Origin: Deinococcus metalli
GTDB lineage: Bacteria > Deinococcota > Deinococci > Deinococcales > Deinococcaceae
Length of the DNA stretch: 64,000 nt
Reading direction: 5' to 3'
Assembly (NCBI RefSeq): GCF_014201805.1
Contig: NZ_JACHFK010000015.1
Location: forward strand, 43,799-107,798
Shown: piece by piece, positions 33,769-46,100 of the stretch
Layout of the letters: each line of letters begins with the position of its first letter
Numbering within the stretch: position 1 is the first letter of the stretch
Made by a program: the position numbers and the translations under genes
Notes under the pieces: model-generated
The model's database searches: none
What the model was told of the DNA's origin: nothing
Seen by the model: only the letters and a program-made list of their open reading frames with translations

Positions 33769-34469
33769 CCGCCTACGGCCATCCCACGGACCTGCTGCCC
33801 GGGTACGTCCTTGGAGATCTGGACGGGTCTGAGGCCGACACGGTCGAAACCCATCTGGCCGCCTGTCCCGCCTGCCGCGCCGAGGTGGCCCGGCTGCGCG
33901 ACGCGCTGTTCTCGCTGGCCGACGATCTGCCCGGGGCGGCCCTGCCGGACAACGCCTGGGACCGCATTCAGGCCCGCCGTCTTATCGCGACTCCTGGCAC
34001 CAGCAAGCTCTGGCAGCCAGTCGGCAGATCACCCCACGGCCAGCGTGGACGCTGGCCGTGGCTGGCCGCCGCCGCTGTCATCGTGCTGGCGCTGGGCACC
34101 ATCGGGACCCGCCTCATGACCGCGCCGTCCCAGCAGGCCACAGTCCAGCAGTGGGAAGCGCGGGGCGCGTCACGGCTCACGCTCGCGTCACGGGACGGCC
34201 AGGCATTTGGCACCCTGCTCGTCCGCGCAGACGGGCAGGCCCTGGTGGTCCTCCTGACTCCCGCGCCGGACGGACAGGTGTACCAGGCGTGGGGCCGCCA
34301 GACCGACGCGGTGCAGGCCAGGAAGCCGGTCAGTCTGGGCTTCACCGGCGGAACCGTGATGCAGGTGGCCTGGCGGGGCTACGCGTCCGTGGGCATCAGC
34401 GTGGAACCCGCCGGGGGCAGCCCGGCCCCGACCCACCCGCTGGGCCGTGTCACCCTGCCCGGTGGATGA
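33765..34469 (+). CDS. Anti-sigma factor (RskA-like, zinc-binding type)
   Basis: A protein of 234 residues. The N-terminal zinc anti-sigma motif is 'THLAACPACRAEVARL' (H-x3-C-x2-C, about 28-43), a membrane helix lies near 99-116 ('PWLAAAAVIVLALGTIGTRL') and the periplasmic C-terminal domain resembles RskA ('YQAWGRQTDAVQARKPVSLG'). It should hold the sigma factor at the membrane until a periplasmic or redox signal releases it. Coupled by ATGA to the sigma gene. Confidence 0.9.
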   Translation: MTAYGHPTDLLPGYVLGDLDGSEADTVETHLAACPACRAEVARLRDALFSLADDLPGAALPDNAWDRIQARRLIATPGTSKLWQPVGRSPHGQRGRWPWLAAAAVIVLALGTIGTRLMTAPSQQATVQQWEARGASRLTLASRDGQAFGTLLVRADGQALVVLLTPAPDGQVYQAWGRQTDAVQARKPVSLGFTGGTVMQVAWRGYASVGISVEPAGGSPAPTHPLGRVTLPGG

Positions 34470-34473
34470 CCAA

Positions 34474-34505
34474 GGGCGGCCCACACGACTCCGTGTGGGC
34501 CGCCC
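34474..34505. terminator. Bidirectional terminator hairpin
   Basis: GGGCGGCCCACACG-ACTC-CGTGTGGGCCGCCC, a perfect 14-bp GC-rich stem between the convergent anti-sigma and CHRD genes. No long U-tract follows. Confidence 0.8.
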
Positions 34506-34517
34506 CGATGTGGGCGC

Positions 34518-34967
34518 TCAGCCCTTGGTCATCTTGACCGGCGCGCAGATCGGCACGACGCTGGGGTCGCTGGCGTAATGGACGTTGAGGTAGGCCCCCT
34601 GGTCACCGGCAATCTTGGCCATGTCGCCCGTGACCGCCGTGGTGGCGTTGCCGCTGGCATCCGCCGTGAAGCCCGGGAAGCCGAGGGTCACTGGGCCGTT
34701 AGAGGCGCACGGATCGGTGTTCGATTCCGGTCCAAAGGCGTGGTAATGCGCGATGTAGGCCTTGTTGGGCGTCAGGCCCGTGAGGGTCAGGGTGGTGCTG
34801 ACCATCCCGTCCTTGGTGGTGGCCACGGCCTTGCCCATGGCCGTGGGGTCAGCCGCATTGGCCTTGTGCTTGAAGGTGTAGGTGCTGCCCCCGGCCCCCA
34901 TCATCATGCTGCATGAGCCGAGCAGGGCGGTGGCGGTCAGTCCCAGAACAATCTTGTGTACAAACAT
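34518..34967 (-). CDS. CHRD-like lipoprotein
   Basis: A protein of 149 residues with a lipobox ('ALLGSC', Cys about 19). A beta-rich domain follows with 'LTGLTPNKAYIAHYHAFGPE', 'CASNGPVTLGFPGFTADASG' and 'GAYLNVHYA', a CHRD-like pattern (a fold found with metalloproteins and chordin). GGAGG lies 6 nt before the ATG at 34967. The first half of the neighbouring cupredoxin protein has the same domain, so the two genes are paralogous over that part. An envelope location is expected; function unknown. Confidence 0.7.
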   Translation of the reverse strand: MFVHKIVLGLTATALLGSCSMMMGAGGSTYTFKHKANAADPTAMGKAVATTKDGMVSTTLTLTGLTPNKAYIAHYHAFGPESNTDPCASNGPVTLGFPGFTADASGNATTAVTGDMAKIAGDQGAYLNVHYASDPSVVPICAPVKMTKG

Positions 34968-34996
34968 ACGTTCCTCCATGGTGCATTGACTCCGCC

Positions 34997-35731
34997 TCAG
35001 CGGTTGGTCACCGTAATTGCGGCGCTCATGCCTTCGTGGTACGAGCAGTAATAGGTGTAGGTGCCAGGCGTTTTAAACGTGTAGCTGTAGCGGTCCCCTG
35101 GACGCAGGTCCGGTGAGCGCAGGTCAGCCACCTGTACCGACAGGACGTTGTGCGTGACCTGCCCAGTATGAACCCAGGTCACCGTGGTGCCCGCCTTGAC
35201 GCTCAGGGTGGCAGGCTGGAAGCGGTTATCGGCGATGTTGACCGTTATCGCCGTTGCTGGGGACGCGGTACTGGCTGGCGTGGCAGCGGTCTTCAGGACA
35301 GCGGCACACAGGGGGATGTCGGTCAGATCAGACGCGGTGTGGACGTTAACGTAGGCCCCAAGGGTGCCGCGCACACGTGCGGGATCGGCCCGCAGGCTCA
35401 CGGTGGCCTGGCCCCGGGCATCGGTCTTGAAGGCCGGAAAGCCCAGGGTAATGGGTCCGTTGGACGCGCAGGGTTCGCCCCCGCCCGCTCCCAGGGCGTG
35501 GTAGTGGGCCACATAGGCCGTACTGGGCATCAGGCCGCGCAGGCTCAGCACCGACAACGACTGGGCCGCCGAGACCGTGCGGACGCTGAGCTGCCCAGCC
35601 GCCTGGGCAACTTTGCCCACCACGGTGAAGGGAAAGACCTGGCTTGTCGGAGCCTGGACGGGCTGGGTCTGAGCCGCCGCAGGGGTCAGCAGCAGGCCGG
35701 GCAGCAACATGGAACGGATGAGGCTCAGCAT
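34997..35731 (-). CDS. CHRD-like plus cupredoxin exported protein
   Basis: A protein of 244 residues with a signal peptide (about 1-20). Residues about 30-150 repeat the CHRD-like domain of the downstream lipoprotein ('YVAHYHALGAGGGEPCASNG', 'GAYVNVHTA'). Residues about 160-244 are a plastocyanin-like cupredoxin with type-1 copper ligands: His in 'VTHNVLSV', then Cys-His-Met in 'YYCSYHEGMSA'. It is probably a periplasmic electron carrier. It lies between the lipoprotein and the beta-propeller gene (11-nt gap), so they likely form one operon. Confidence 0.85.
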   Translation of the reverse strand: MLSLIRSMLLPGLLLTPAAAQTQPVQAPTSQVFPFTVVGKVAQAAGQLSVRTVSAAQSLSVLSLRGLMPSTAYVAHYHALGAGGGEPCASNGPITLGFPAFKTDARGQATVSLRADPARVRGTLGAYVNVHTASDLTDIPLCAAVLKTAATPASTASPATAITVNIADNRFQPATLSVKAGTTVTWVHTGQVTHNVLSVQVADLRSPDLRPGDRYSYTFKTPGTYTYYCSYHEGMSAAITVTNR

Positions 35732-35742
35732 GACAGGTCCTT

Positions 35743-37380
35743 TTAGCGCGTGAGGGGGCTGGTGGCGGCAGCGTCGTTGCTGTCGCTCAGGATCGCTGGA
35801 CCTGCTTCCAGATCGGTGTCGAAAGGTGAGACGGCATACGGCTGACCCTGATTGGCAAAGAGCTTCGCGGTGGTCTGGGGGTCTTTCGGCCAGACCACCA
35901 GGTGGTCGAGGTTGACTTTGCTGGCCTTGATGGCCGCACCGTCGGGCTTCCCGTCCTTTGCCGTGCCCCGCAGCGTGAACGCATCGAACACACTGGTCAT
36001 CGCGCTCGCCTCAGCCTTGCCCTTGGCGTCGGCCTTGAAATCCAGCACATGCTGCATCATCCCGAAAGGGGCCACCGCCGATTCGGTCAGGAACAGGTTG
36101 TACTGAGCGCCGGGCGTGAGGCCATCGGCCTTGAGGGTCAGGTCGTCGGTGCCCTCCAGGGAGCGGACGATGACGTGGGCAGAAAGACCTTTCAGGGCCG
36201 CCGGAAGGAACGCGAAGGGCTTGTCTGGCACGCCCAGCTTGATCTTCACCGAGGGCAGGCCCACCCGCACGGTCTTCAGGTTCTGGGTGCCGGGGCCGCT
36301 GGGAACCGCATTGGCCACGTACACCAGCGCCTGCGGCATCTGCCCGATAGGAATGGTCTTGATGACGGTGTTGGTGGCTGTATCGATCACGTCCACCGCG
36401 TCCTGGTCTTCCAGGCCCACATACACGCGCGTGTTGTCGCCGCTGGGCCACAGGCCGTGGGGCGTGAAGCCCGTGGGGATGGTGGCCACGATCTGCGGCT
36501 GCGGACCACGCTTGATCACCTTGACGACGTCCTCCCCGCCCACCGTAACGTAGATGAAGTCGCCAGCTCTGGTGGTCACGGCGTTCACGTGGTTGGTGAC
36601 CTTGCCGGTGTCCAGCACATGCAGCACCTTGAAGGTGCGGGCGTCGATGACGCTCACTTTGCCCACGTCCTTGTGGGTCAACCAGACCTCCTTGCCGTCC
36701 GGCGTGACCACCAGGTTGGGCGAGAACGGACTGACCACCGGCACGCGGGCGATCACCTTGCGGGTCTGGACGTCGATCACGTCGAGCTGTGCCGTGCGGC
36801 TGGAATCCACAAAGGCGCGCCGCCCGTCCGGGCTGAACACCACCATGCCGGGACCCCCGGCCACCCTGATGCGGTCAACCTCCTTCATGCTCGCCACGTC
36901 GATGACCGAGAGGTAATCCTCGCCGCGCACCGTGACCCAGACCTGCTGGCCATCCGGCGTGAAGAACCCCTCGTGGGGGCCACGCCCGATGTACACCGTT
37001 CCCATGACCGTGTTGTCGCGGGTACGGATGATGGTCACGCCGTTCGAGGCGTTGCTGATGACGTCCAGATAGCGTCCGTCGGGTGAGAAGCCCAGGCCGT
37101 GGACATTGACCTGCATATCGTCGAGCGCCCCCAGCACCCCGGGCCGGGGATGGCCCAGCGGGATCTGGCCTATCACGGCGTTGGTTGCGGGGTTGATGAC
37201 GGTCACGGTGTTCGAGGTCTGGTCGGCGGTATAGACCCGGTCGCGCGCGGAGAGGGCGGGGCCACTGAGCGCCGGGGGCTGCGGGGTGCCTCCCCCCCTG
37301 GCCTGCTGCGCCAGAGCAAGTGCGCCGGTCAGGCTGACGGCAAGGACGGTGACGAGGACGGGACGGTGAATCTGGAACAT
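35743..37380 (-). CDS. YncE-like beta-propeller exported protein
   Basis: A protein of 545 residues with a signal peptide (about 1-25). Residues about 45-350 form a seven-bladed propeller of YncE-type repeats ('TVTVINPATNAVIGQIPLG', 'DVIDVQTRKVIARVPVV', 'SVIDARTFKVLHVLDTG', 'DVIDTATNTVIKTIPIG'). The C-terminal part (about 370-520) is a separate domain with 'LDHLVVWPKDPQTTAKLFAN'. Propellers of this type occur with nitrite reductases and cytochromes, but no haem or copper site is seen. Together with the cupredoxin and CHRD proteins it may form a periplasmic redox or metal-binding complex. Confidence 0.85.
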   Translation of the reverse strand: MFQIHRPVLVTVLAVSLTGALALAQQARGGGTPQPPALSGPALSARDRVYTADQTSNTVTVINPATNAVIGQIPLGHPRPGVLGALDDMQVNVHGLGFSPDGRYLDVISNASNGVTIIRTRDNTVMGTVYIGRGPHEGFFTPDGQQVWVTVRGEDYLSVIDVASMKEVDRIRVAGGPGMVVFSPDGRRAFVDSSRTAQLDVIDVQTRKVIARVPVVSPFSPNLVVTPDGKEVWLTHKDVGKVSVIDARTFKVLHVLDTGKVTNHVNAVTTRAGDFIYVTVGGEDVVKVIKRGPQPQIVATIPTGFTPHGLWPSGDNTRVYVGLEDQDAVDVIDTATNTVIKTIPIGQMPQALVYVANAVPSGPGTQNLKTVRVGLPSVKIKLGVPDKPFAFLPAALKGLSAHVIVRSLEGTDDLTLKADGLTPGAQYNLFLTESAVAPFGMMQHVLDFKADAKGKAEASAMTSVFDAFTLRGTAKDGKPDGAAIKASKVNLDHLVVWPKDPQTTAKLFANQGQPYAVSPFDTDLEAGPAILSDSNDAAATSPLTR

Positions 37381-37717
37381 GACAACCTCAGAAGGGACGG
37401 CTCGGAAATGGCATAGAGGCGGAGCAGACTGCTTGGGTGAACGGCTTCATGACCCGTATGCCCCGCGTGCCTTTTGTGGATGCACCACCGTCTTTACCGG
37501 ATCTTTATGAATACTGCGATCTGCCTGCGCTGGCCTCGAAAGCTGCGCCGCGCTGGAACAGTACGCCGCGTCTGATCGCCCGCCCATCAAAAGCAGGTTT
37601 CTCCTTTTCTTGAAGGCGAATTCCAGTGGACCGGGGGCGATCAGATCAACGCTGGCCCGGTCACGACGGTCTCACGCGACGCGCCCAGGAACCAGGACTA
37701 CGTCTCGCCCCTCGCGG
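37381..37717. other. Intergenic region, no gene recognised
   Basis: About 337 nt. It must contain the promoter of the beta-propeller operon (minus strand) and the end of the gene at 37718, but no reading frame, clear promoter or hairpin stands out. Confidence 0.4.
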
Positions 37718-38146
37718 TCAGGCTTCCGGGTCCGGGCAGAACGACTCGACGATCAGCGGCCCGTAATAGTGAATGAAGTGAGCGCCGTGGGCGCGCAGCA
37801 GGTGACACATGCGCTGGGCCTGCACTTCATACCGCACGGCGGCCACGATAAGGACGTGCCCCCGCGCCAGTTCCAGCTCGTAGCGCCGCGCATGCTCGTA
37901 CTCGTCGGTCAGTTTCTGCACGTTGCGGCGCAGGCGGGCCAGCAGGCCGTGCCGCTCGCCCGTGAAGTCGAGGCGCTCCTCGCCGGCGTCCCCCATCAGC
38001 AATTCCAGATCCTGATCGCGCAGGTGTTCTTGCACCCGCAGGTCACGCAGCGCAGCCTCCGCGTGATCAGGATCGTCCAGCACGCCGATCATGTGGTTGG
38101 CGAACGAGGCCAGCATCCGGGGGCGGTGGTGGGCGGCGCTATTCAT
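37718..38146 (-). CDS. Conserved-looking cytosolic protein of the sulfite cluster
   Basis: A protein of 142 residues, helical and charged, starting 'MNSAAHHRPRMLASFANHMI'. The pattern 'VLDDPDHAEAALRDLR' followed by a late 'GAHFIHYYGPLIVESF' resembles the small alpha/beta stress-protein domain (GspM/DUF1269-like) in which a hydrophobic beta strand ends the chain, but the match is weak. No signal peptide. It is encoded 80 nt downstream of the sulfite dehydrogenase genes on the same strand. Function unknown. Confidence 0.55.
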   Translation of the reverse strand: MNSAAHHRPRMLASFANHMIGVLDDPDHAEAALRDLRVQEHLRDQDLELLMGDAGEERLDFTGERHGLLARLRRNVQKLTDEYEHARRYELELARGHVLIVAAVRYEVQAQRMCHLLRAHGAHFIHYYGPLIVESFCPDPEA

Positions 38147-38227
38147 CTGGGAACCTCCTGAACGGGGACGTCCAGGGCGTCCCCATCCTGCCGGGCCACT
38201 GTCCCGGTGTTGCGTTCTGGCGCTGTG

Positions 38228-38935
38228 TCACGGGCTGGTGCGGTCCGGCGCAGTGCTGCTCTCCGCTTTGCGGGTTTCCGGCGTGTAGTGGGCGCTCAGG
38301 TAGGTCACGATCCTGTCGGCGTTCTCGTCGCTGATAAACGTCGCGCCGTATTTCTCCTTCATCTTGTAGACCTCGGCGTGCCAGACCTCGCTGGGCAGAG
38401 GCGGCTGGGACGTGATCAGGGTGGTGGCGTGGCACACGCTGCAATTGCTGCGGACCAGTTCCACGTTTTCCCCCTCGGCCAGGGCGGGGGTGTCCTGCGG
38501 AATGGGGCCGATGGCGTAGCTGGCGTCCGTGGTGTACGCGCCGCTGGCGGCCTGGTCAATCACGCCGCGCATCTGCTCGGCGTACTGGGCCATCGTGTTT
38601 TGAGGCTGGGTGGTCTGGGAGCTGGTGGTCTGAGCTGTGGCGGTCTGGGCCGTGGAGGTCTGTGGTCTGGCCGTCTCAGCGCTGCCGGACGCAGTTTCAG
38701 GCGACGCGGACACTGCGGCGGATTTGGGATTCGCAGCGGCCTGCGCTGCTGGGGCAGCCTGTGCTGGGGACGGTGCGGGGGCAGGGGCGGAGACGGGGGC
38801 CGTAGCCGGAGTTGCGCCAGTGGTGGCCGTGGCGGCTGGCACGCTGTTGTTGCGGACGCTCAGCGTGACCACCGGAACCACCACGGCCAGGACGGCGAGG
38901 GGAAACAGCAGCCCCATCAATTCAGGATATTTCAT
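38228..38935 (-). CDS. sorB: Sulfite dehydrogenase cytochrome c subunit
   Basis: A protein of 235 residues. An N-terminal membrane anchor ('[20 protein letters not shown]', about 8-27) is followed by a long Ala/Thr/Pro linker and a C-terminal monohaem domain with 'NCSVCH' (about 164-169). The pattern '[19 protein letters not shown]' and '[14 protein letters not shown]' matches SorB-type c-552 subunits. It would take electrons from SorA. Encoded 9 nt downstream of sorA. The linker is unusually long, keeping the haem domain away from the membrane. Confidence 0.85.
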   Translation of the reverse strand: MKYPELMGLLFPLAVLAVVVPVVTLSVRNNSVPAATATTGATPATAPVSAPAPAPSPAQAAPAAQAAANPKSAAVSASPETASGSAETARPQTSTAQTATAQTTSSQTTQPQNTMAQYAEQMRGVIDQAASGAYTTDASYAIGPIPQDTPALAEGENVELVRSNCSVCHATTLITSQPPLPSEVWHAEVYKMKEKYGATFISDENADRIVTYLSAHYTPETRKAESSTAPDRTSP

Positions 38936-38944
38936 GACGCTCCT

Positions 38945-40228
<1,284 letters not shown>

Positions 40229-40290
40229 ACGTGGACCTCCTGGAACGGGGTGGGGGGAGAGGCTGAGGTGCAGGGTGTCAGACGCGATAT

Positions 40291-41430
40291 TCAAGCGCGG
40301 GGCAGGCCGATGGCGGGCAGGGCGGGCACCTTTCCCAGCAGTTCCCCACGCCAGACGCCGTGCGCGGTGCGGACCGTGACCAGCAGCCACAGCACCGCCA
40401 GCACGGGGACAAACACTTCTCCCAGGCCCGTGAAAAAGCCCAGGTGGGTCAGGCTGCCCAGGCTGAAGGTGGAGGCTGTAAAGACGCCCAGCGGGAAGGT
40501 GAACGCCCACCAGCCCAGGTTGAACGGCAGGCCCTGCCGGATGAAACGCAGCGTGGTCAGCGTGGCCAGCGCCAGCCACCACGTTCCGAAGCCCCACAGC
40601 ACCAGGCCGCCCAGCAGGCCCGCGCCGGTCAGGATCGGGCCGAGTTCCCCCAGGCCCTGCGCGGCCAGCACGCGGGGGGCGGCCTCGCCCAGTTGCAGCA
40701 GGGCCAGCGCGCCGGTGCCCAGCGGCCCCAGGGGCAGGAACATGCTCACGCCCAGCTCGGCCCCCGGCAGCTTGTGCTGGGCCAGCCGCAGCACGAACAC
40801 GGTCAGGATCATCAGGGCCAGCGGCACCGACAGCGCAAACAGCACGTAGCCGCCGTAGATCAGCGGCGTGGCTGCCGCCACGCCCAGGTGCGGCGCGATC
40901 TGCCCGGCGCTGGCGGCGGCCACTTCCGAGGCCACCACGGGCAGCAGCCACAACGCCGTCATGCGTTCCAGCGCGTGGTCCTGGCGGGTGAACATCAGGT
41001 ACGGCACCAGCAGGCCCACCGCCGCCGACAGCGCGGCGTCGAAGACCCACAGGTCACGGGCCAGCAGCGCCGCGTCCACGCCCCAGCGCGGCACGCCGAA
41101 GACGATCAGGCCGTTGATGATCGTGGCCAGGCCCATCGGGATGGCCCCCAGGAACATGCTCTGGGCCGGGTGCAGCAGGGTGGCGCGGCTGTCTGCCGGG
41201 TGCAGCAGGATGCGGGCCAGCGACAGCACGGTCAGCGCGGCGAAGATCAGCATGTTCAAGATCCACAGGCCCTCGCCCAGCGCCGCTGTGCCGGGGAGGG
41301 GCAGGTGGGGCAGCATCAGGGACACGATGCCGGTGCCCATGCTGGCGGTAAACCAGTTGGGGGTCAGCCCGCGCAGCACGTCGCTGGCAGCAGTTCTGGA
41401 AGTGTCTGGTGCGGAAGGGTGGGCAATCAT
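40291..41430 (-). CDS. TehA/SLAC1-family exporter, probable sulfite transporter
   Basis: A protein of 379 residues from the ATG at 41430, with about ten hydrophobic helices. Family features include '[20 protein letters not shown]' near the N-terminus. The family (TehA, Mae1, SLAC1, Ssu1) contains sulfite, malate and anion channels. Next to sorAB, a sulfite or anion export role is the best inference. It is first in the minus-strand operon (62 nt before sorA) and divergent from the LysR gene, whose operator lies at its promoter. Confidence 0.85.
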   Translation of the reverse strand: MIAHPSAPDTSRTAASDVLRGLTPNWFTASMGTGIVSLMLPHLPLPGTAALGEGLWILNMLIFAALTVLSLARILLHPADSRATLLHPAQSMFLGAIPMGLATIINGLIVFGVPRWGVDAALLARDLWVFDAALSAAVGLLVPYLMFTRQDHALERMTALWLLPVVASEVAAASAGQIAPHLGVAAATPLIYGGYVLFALSVPLALMILTVFVLRLAQHKLPGAELGVSMFLPLGPLGTGALALLQLGEAAPRVLAAQGLGELGPILTGAGLLGGLVLWGFGTWWLALATLTTLRFIRQGLPFNLGWWAFTFPLGVFTASTFSLGSLTHLGFFTGLGEVFVPVLAVLWLLVTVRTAHGVWRGELLGKVPALPAIGLPRA

Positions 41431-41465
41431 GACGTCAGCGTAGGCCCGCCTTTTTATAAACTCAA

Positions 41466-41480
41466 ATAGCCATTCGCTAT
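41466..41480. promoter_or_regulatory. LysR-type operator of the sulfite operon
   Basis: ATAGC-CATTC-GCTAT, a perfect 5-bp dyad of the T-N11-A class, in the 80-nt gap between the exporter and the divergent LysR gene. Expected binding site of the adjacent LysR protein. Confidence 0.78.
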
Positions 41481-41510
41481 AGCAACCCAAATTTGGTGTA
41501 TATCTGGATC

Positions 41511-42404
<894 letters not shown>

Positions 42405-42563
42405 GGGAGGGGAGGGGAGTCCCAGATCTCGGCCCCGCCTGTCAGCCAACCTTTTGCGGAGGTCTGAGAGAGGAAGAGCCATCTGAATGATCCGGGACGA
42501 GGCGTGCAAAAACGCCCGATAACGCAACGAATTGGCTGCTCCCATCCCGACAGCCTCCCCGCC

Positions 42564-42613
42564 TTGCGAAACTCTGTTGCACAATGATTTACACTGGCAA
42601 CACGTTTTCGCAA
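42564..42613. promoter_or_regulatory. Resolution (res) site dyads
   Basis: TTGCGAAA...TTTTCGCAA with a nested TGTTGC...GCAACA dyad ends 13 nt before tnpR, the usual place for res subsites bound by the resolvase. The gap 42405-42563 shows no other feature and no second inverted terminal repeat. Confidence 0.7.
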
Positions 42614-42626
42614 CACTGGAGGCTCC

Positions 42627-43184
42627 ATGCAAGTCGGTTACGCCCGCGTCAGTAAACAAAATGAGCAGGACACCGCCGCACAACTTCGTGCATTGAAGAC
42701 GGCAGGAGCAGAGCGCGTGTTTACCGAACATGCTTCTGGTGGCCGCTGGGACCGTCCTGAGCTGCACAAGATGCTGGATCAGCTCCGCGCCGGAGATGTG
42801 GTGGTGGTCTGGAAACTGGATCGCCTCAGCCGCAGCCTCAAGGATGTCTTGCACCTGATGGAGCTGCTGGGAGAGAAAGGCGTGGGGTTCCGAAGTTTGA
42901 CTGAGGCCATAGATACCACCACGCCCGCAGGCCGAATGATGATGCAGATGGTGGGAGCGTTCGCCGAATTTGAGCGGGCCATGATCCGCGAGCGAACGAA
43001 TGCAGGGCTGGAACAGGCCCGATTGGAAGGCCGCGTTGGTGGGCGCAAGCGCAAGTTGCTGCCGCACCAGGAGCAGGACATTCGTGAGTCGGTGGGGGCT
43101 GGGCAGCGCACTGCGGCCCAGTGCGCCCGTTTGTTCGGCGTCCATCCCAGCACCATTACCCGACTGTTGCAACGCCAGAGCTAA
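42627..43184 (+). CDS. tnpR: Tn3-family resolvase
   Basis: A protein of 185 residues of the serine recombinase family: 'MQVGYARVSKQNEQDTAAQL' with the catalytic Ser9, 'KLDRLSRSLKDVLHL', 'GRMMMQMVGAFAEFERAMI' and 'RERTNAG', then a C-terminal HTH ('RTAAQCARLFGVHPSTITRL'). It resolves cointegrates at res and should be functional. GGAGGC lies just upstream. The transposase gene follows after 4 nt. Confidence 0.95.
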   Translation: MQVGYARVSKQNEQDTAAQLRALKTAGAERVFTEHASGGRWDRPELHKMLDQLRAGDVVVVWKLDRLSRSLKDVLHLMELLGEKGVGFRSLTEAIDTTTPAGRMMMQMVGAFAEFERAMIRERTNAGLEQARLEGRVGGRKRKLLPHQEQDIRESVGAGQRTAAQCARLFGVHPSTITRLLQRQS

Positions 43185-43188
43185 GGCG

Positions 43189-46100
43189 ATGCCCGTCGAG
43201 TTTCTGAGCGACGAACAGGCCGCACAGTACGGACGCTACGCGGGCGATCCCACCCCCGAACAACTCAGCAACTTCTTTTTCCTGAGCGAAGCCGAACTGG
43301 CCCTGATTGCCGAACGCCGCCGCGATCACAACCAGCTCGGTTTTGCCGTGCAGCTCTGCACCCTGCGCTTTCTCGGTTCATTCCTGCCCAACCCTGTGCA
43401 GGTGCCGTCCATCGTGGTCCGCCACGTCGCTGATCAACTTCATCTGCCCGCCCGCGTGATCGCCCGCTACGCCCTGCGCGAGGAAACCCGCTACCAGCAC
43501 CGCCGGATCATCGTGGCTGCTCTGGGCTACTGTGACTTTGACGGCGGGCAGGCCGTGCGACTGATTCGCTGGCTGTACGCTCAACTGGCACTGAGTGCGC
43601 TGCGGCCATCGGTTCTTTTTGATCTTGCCACGGCCCAGTTAATTCGCCGGAAAGTCGTGTTGCCAGGCGTCACCGTCCTGGCCCGACTGATGGCCCGCGT
43701 GCGCGAACGCTTTCATGCCCGCACCTTTGAACAGCTCAGCCAGAAGCTCAGCCTGGCACAACGACAGGCGCTGGAAAATCTGCTCATCCTTCCGTCAGAC
43801 GCGCGGTTCACGCCGCTGGAGGTGCTTCGCACCTCCCCCACACGCATCTCCTCACCCGCTCTGAAAGCCGCGCTGCACCGCATTGAGCAGATTCGCGATC
43901 TTGGAGTCAGCGACATTGATCTGAGCGAGGTTCCCCAGTCACGGCAGGCCCTATTGACCCGCCACGCGCAGAGCGCCTGGGCGCAGACCCTGCTGCGGAT
44001 GGTCCCGGCACGTCGTCAGGCCACGTTGCTGATCTTTCTGCAAGCCCTGGAGCGCAGCGCCACCGACGACGCCCTGGATCTGTTCGATCAATTTATGACC
44101 CACCTCACCCTAACGGGAGAAGTGCGGCGTAAGCAGGAACGGCTACGGACACTCAAGGATCTGGACCAGGCTGCACTGAGACTACGTGACGCCGTGCGGG
44201 TGTTGCTAGACGAAACCATTTCAGATGGAGACTTGCGCGAGCTGGCTTTCCGCGCGGTGAGTGCAGGTGAACTCCGTCAGGCTGTAGCCACCGTCAGCGC
44301 ACTGGCGAGCGAGGATGCCGACACCAGCCCAGAAGCGCTGAGCAACGCTTATGGCACTGTGCGGCGCTTCCTGCCTGCCTTTCTCCATACCGTCGAGCTG
44401 GACGGCACGGCCAGCGCCCGGCCCCTGCTAGACGCCTGGACCTTTTTGAGAAAGCTGGAAACGAGTGGCCGGGATAGACCGCAGTGGAAAGACGCCCCCA
44501 GGGGATTCGTGTCGCGGGTCTGGCAGCGGCGGGTTTTCCCGCACGGCGGGAAGACTGATCATCAGGCGTACACCCTGTGTCTGCTGGAGCGGCTTCAACA
44601 GGCCCTGCGGCGGCGTGAGGTCTTTGCCCCTGGCAGTGACCGCTACGGCGATCCCCGTGCCGAGTTGTTGCAAGGAGCGTCCTGGGACGCCGTGAGCGAC
44701 GATGTGTGCCGCGCCCTGAACCGTTCGCTGGATCCCCAACCAGAGCTGGAACGTCTGCGCCTTGAGCTGGATGGTGCCTACCGCGAGGTGGAGCGCACCT
44801 TGCCCCAAAACACGGCCTTGCAACTGGATGGGCAGCCGGGTGGAACCCGGCTACGCCTGACGCCTCTGGAACCAGCCCCTGATCCGCCCAGCCTTCAGCG
44901 GCTTCAGCAGGCGGTGGCCCAGCGTCTTCCCGCCGTGCCGCTGGCCGCCTTGTTGCTGGAAGTGCATGCCTTTACGGGGCTGGCCGATGCCTTTACCCAC
45001 GTCACCGATGGCACCTCCACCTTGCGGGACTTGCCTTTAAGTGTCACAGCGGTTCTGCTGGCCCAAGCGTGCAACATCGGTCTGGCGGCGGTGGCCGCGC
45101 CAGAGGTTCAGGCGCTCACCCTGTCGCGCCTGTCATGGGTTCAGCAGAACTACGTCCGCGCTGAGACCATCACGGCGGCCAATGCCCGCCTGGTGGACGC
45201 CCAGTTCGCCCTGCCGCTGGCGCACACCTGGGGCGGAGGTGAAGTGGCATCCGCCGATGGGCTGCGCTTTGTGGTGCCAGTGAGGACCCTGCACGCCGGA
45301 TGGAACCGCAAGTATTTCGGCTCCCAGCGTGGCGTGACGTACTACAACTTCACCAGCGATCAGTTCACCGGCTTTCACGGCATCGTGATTCCGGGGACGC
45401 TGCGCGACTCGCTGTTCATCCTGGCAGGCCTGCTGGAACAGCAGACCCGCCTTGACCCCCGCGAGATTATGGCCGATACGCACGGCTCCAGCGACGTGGT
45501 GTTCGGGTTGTTCGCGCTGCTGGGCTACCGCTTCAGCCCCCGGCTCGCCGATCTGCCCGATCAGCGCTTCTGGCGACTGGACCGCGAGGCCGATTACGGC
45601 GCGCTGGATGACCTGAGCCGCCACGTCGTCGATGAGCGGCTGATCGCCGCCCACTGGGAAGACATGCTGCGCCTGGCTGGATCACTCAAGCTGGGCAAGG
45701 TCAAAGCCACGGCGGTGATGCGAACCTTGCAACGCGGCGGCAGCCTGTCGGGTCTGGGACGGGCTATCGCTGAGTTTGGCCGCGTCGAGAAGACCCTGTT
45801 CCTGCTGAACTACGTCGGGGATGAGGCGTACCGGCGGCGCATCCTGCGGCAGATCAATCGGGGCGAACAGCGGCACGGCGTGGGCCGGGCTGTGTTCCAC
45901 GGACGGAAGGGCGAACTGCGGCAGAAATACAGGGAAGGGATGGAAGATCAACTGGGCGCGCTGGGGCTGGTGGTCAATGCCATCGTGCTATGGAACACCC
46001 GGTATATGGGCGTTGCCCTGGACGACTTGAGACAGGCCGGGAAGATTGAGAACGAGCGGGACATCTCCCGCCTGACGCCGCTTTTGCATGGGCATATCCG

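Noticed and set aside
42405..42563. Left inverted repeat of a minimal tnpR-tnpA transposon
   Set aside because: No sequence resembling the GGGGT end is present here; the true left end is at 31541, confirmed by the ATTCG duplication.
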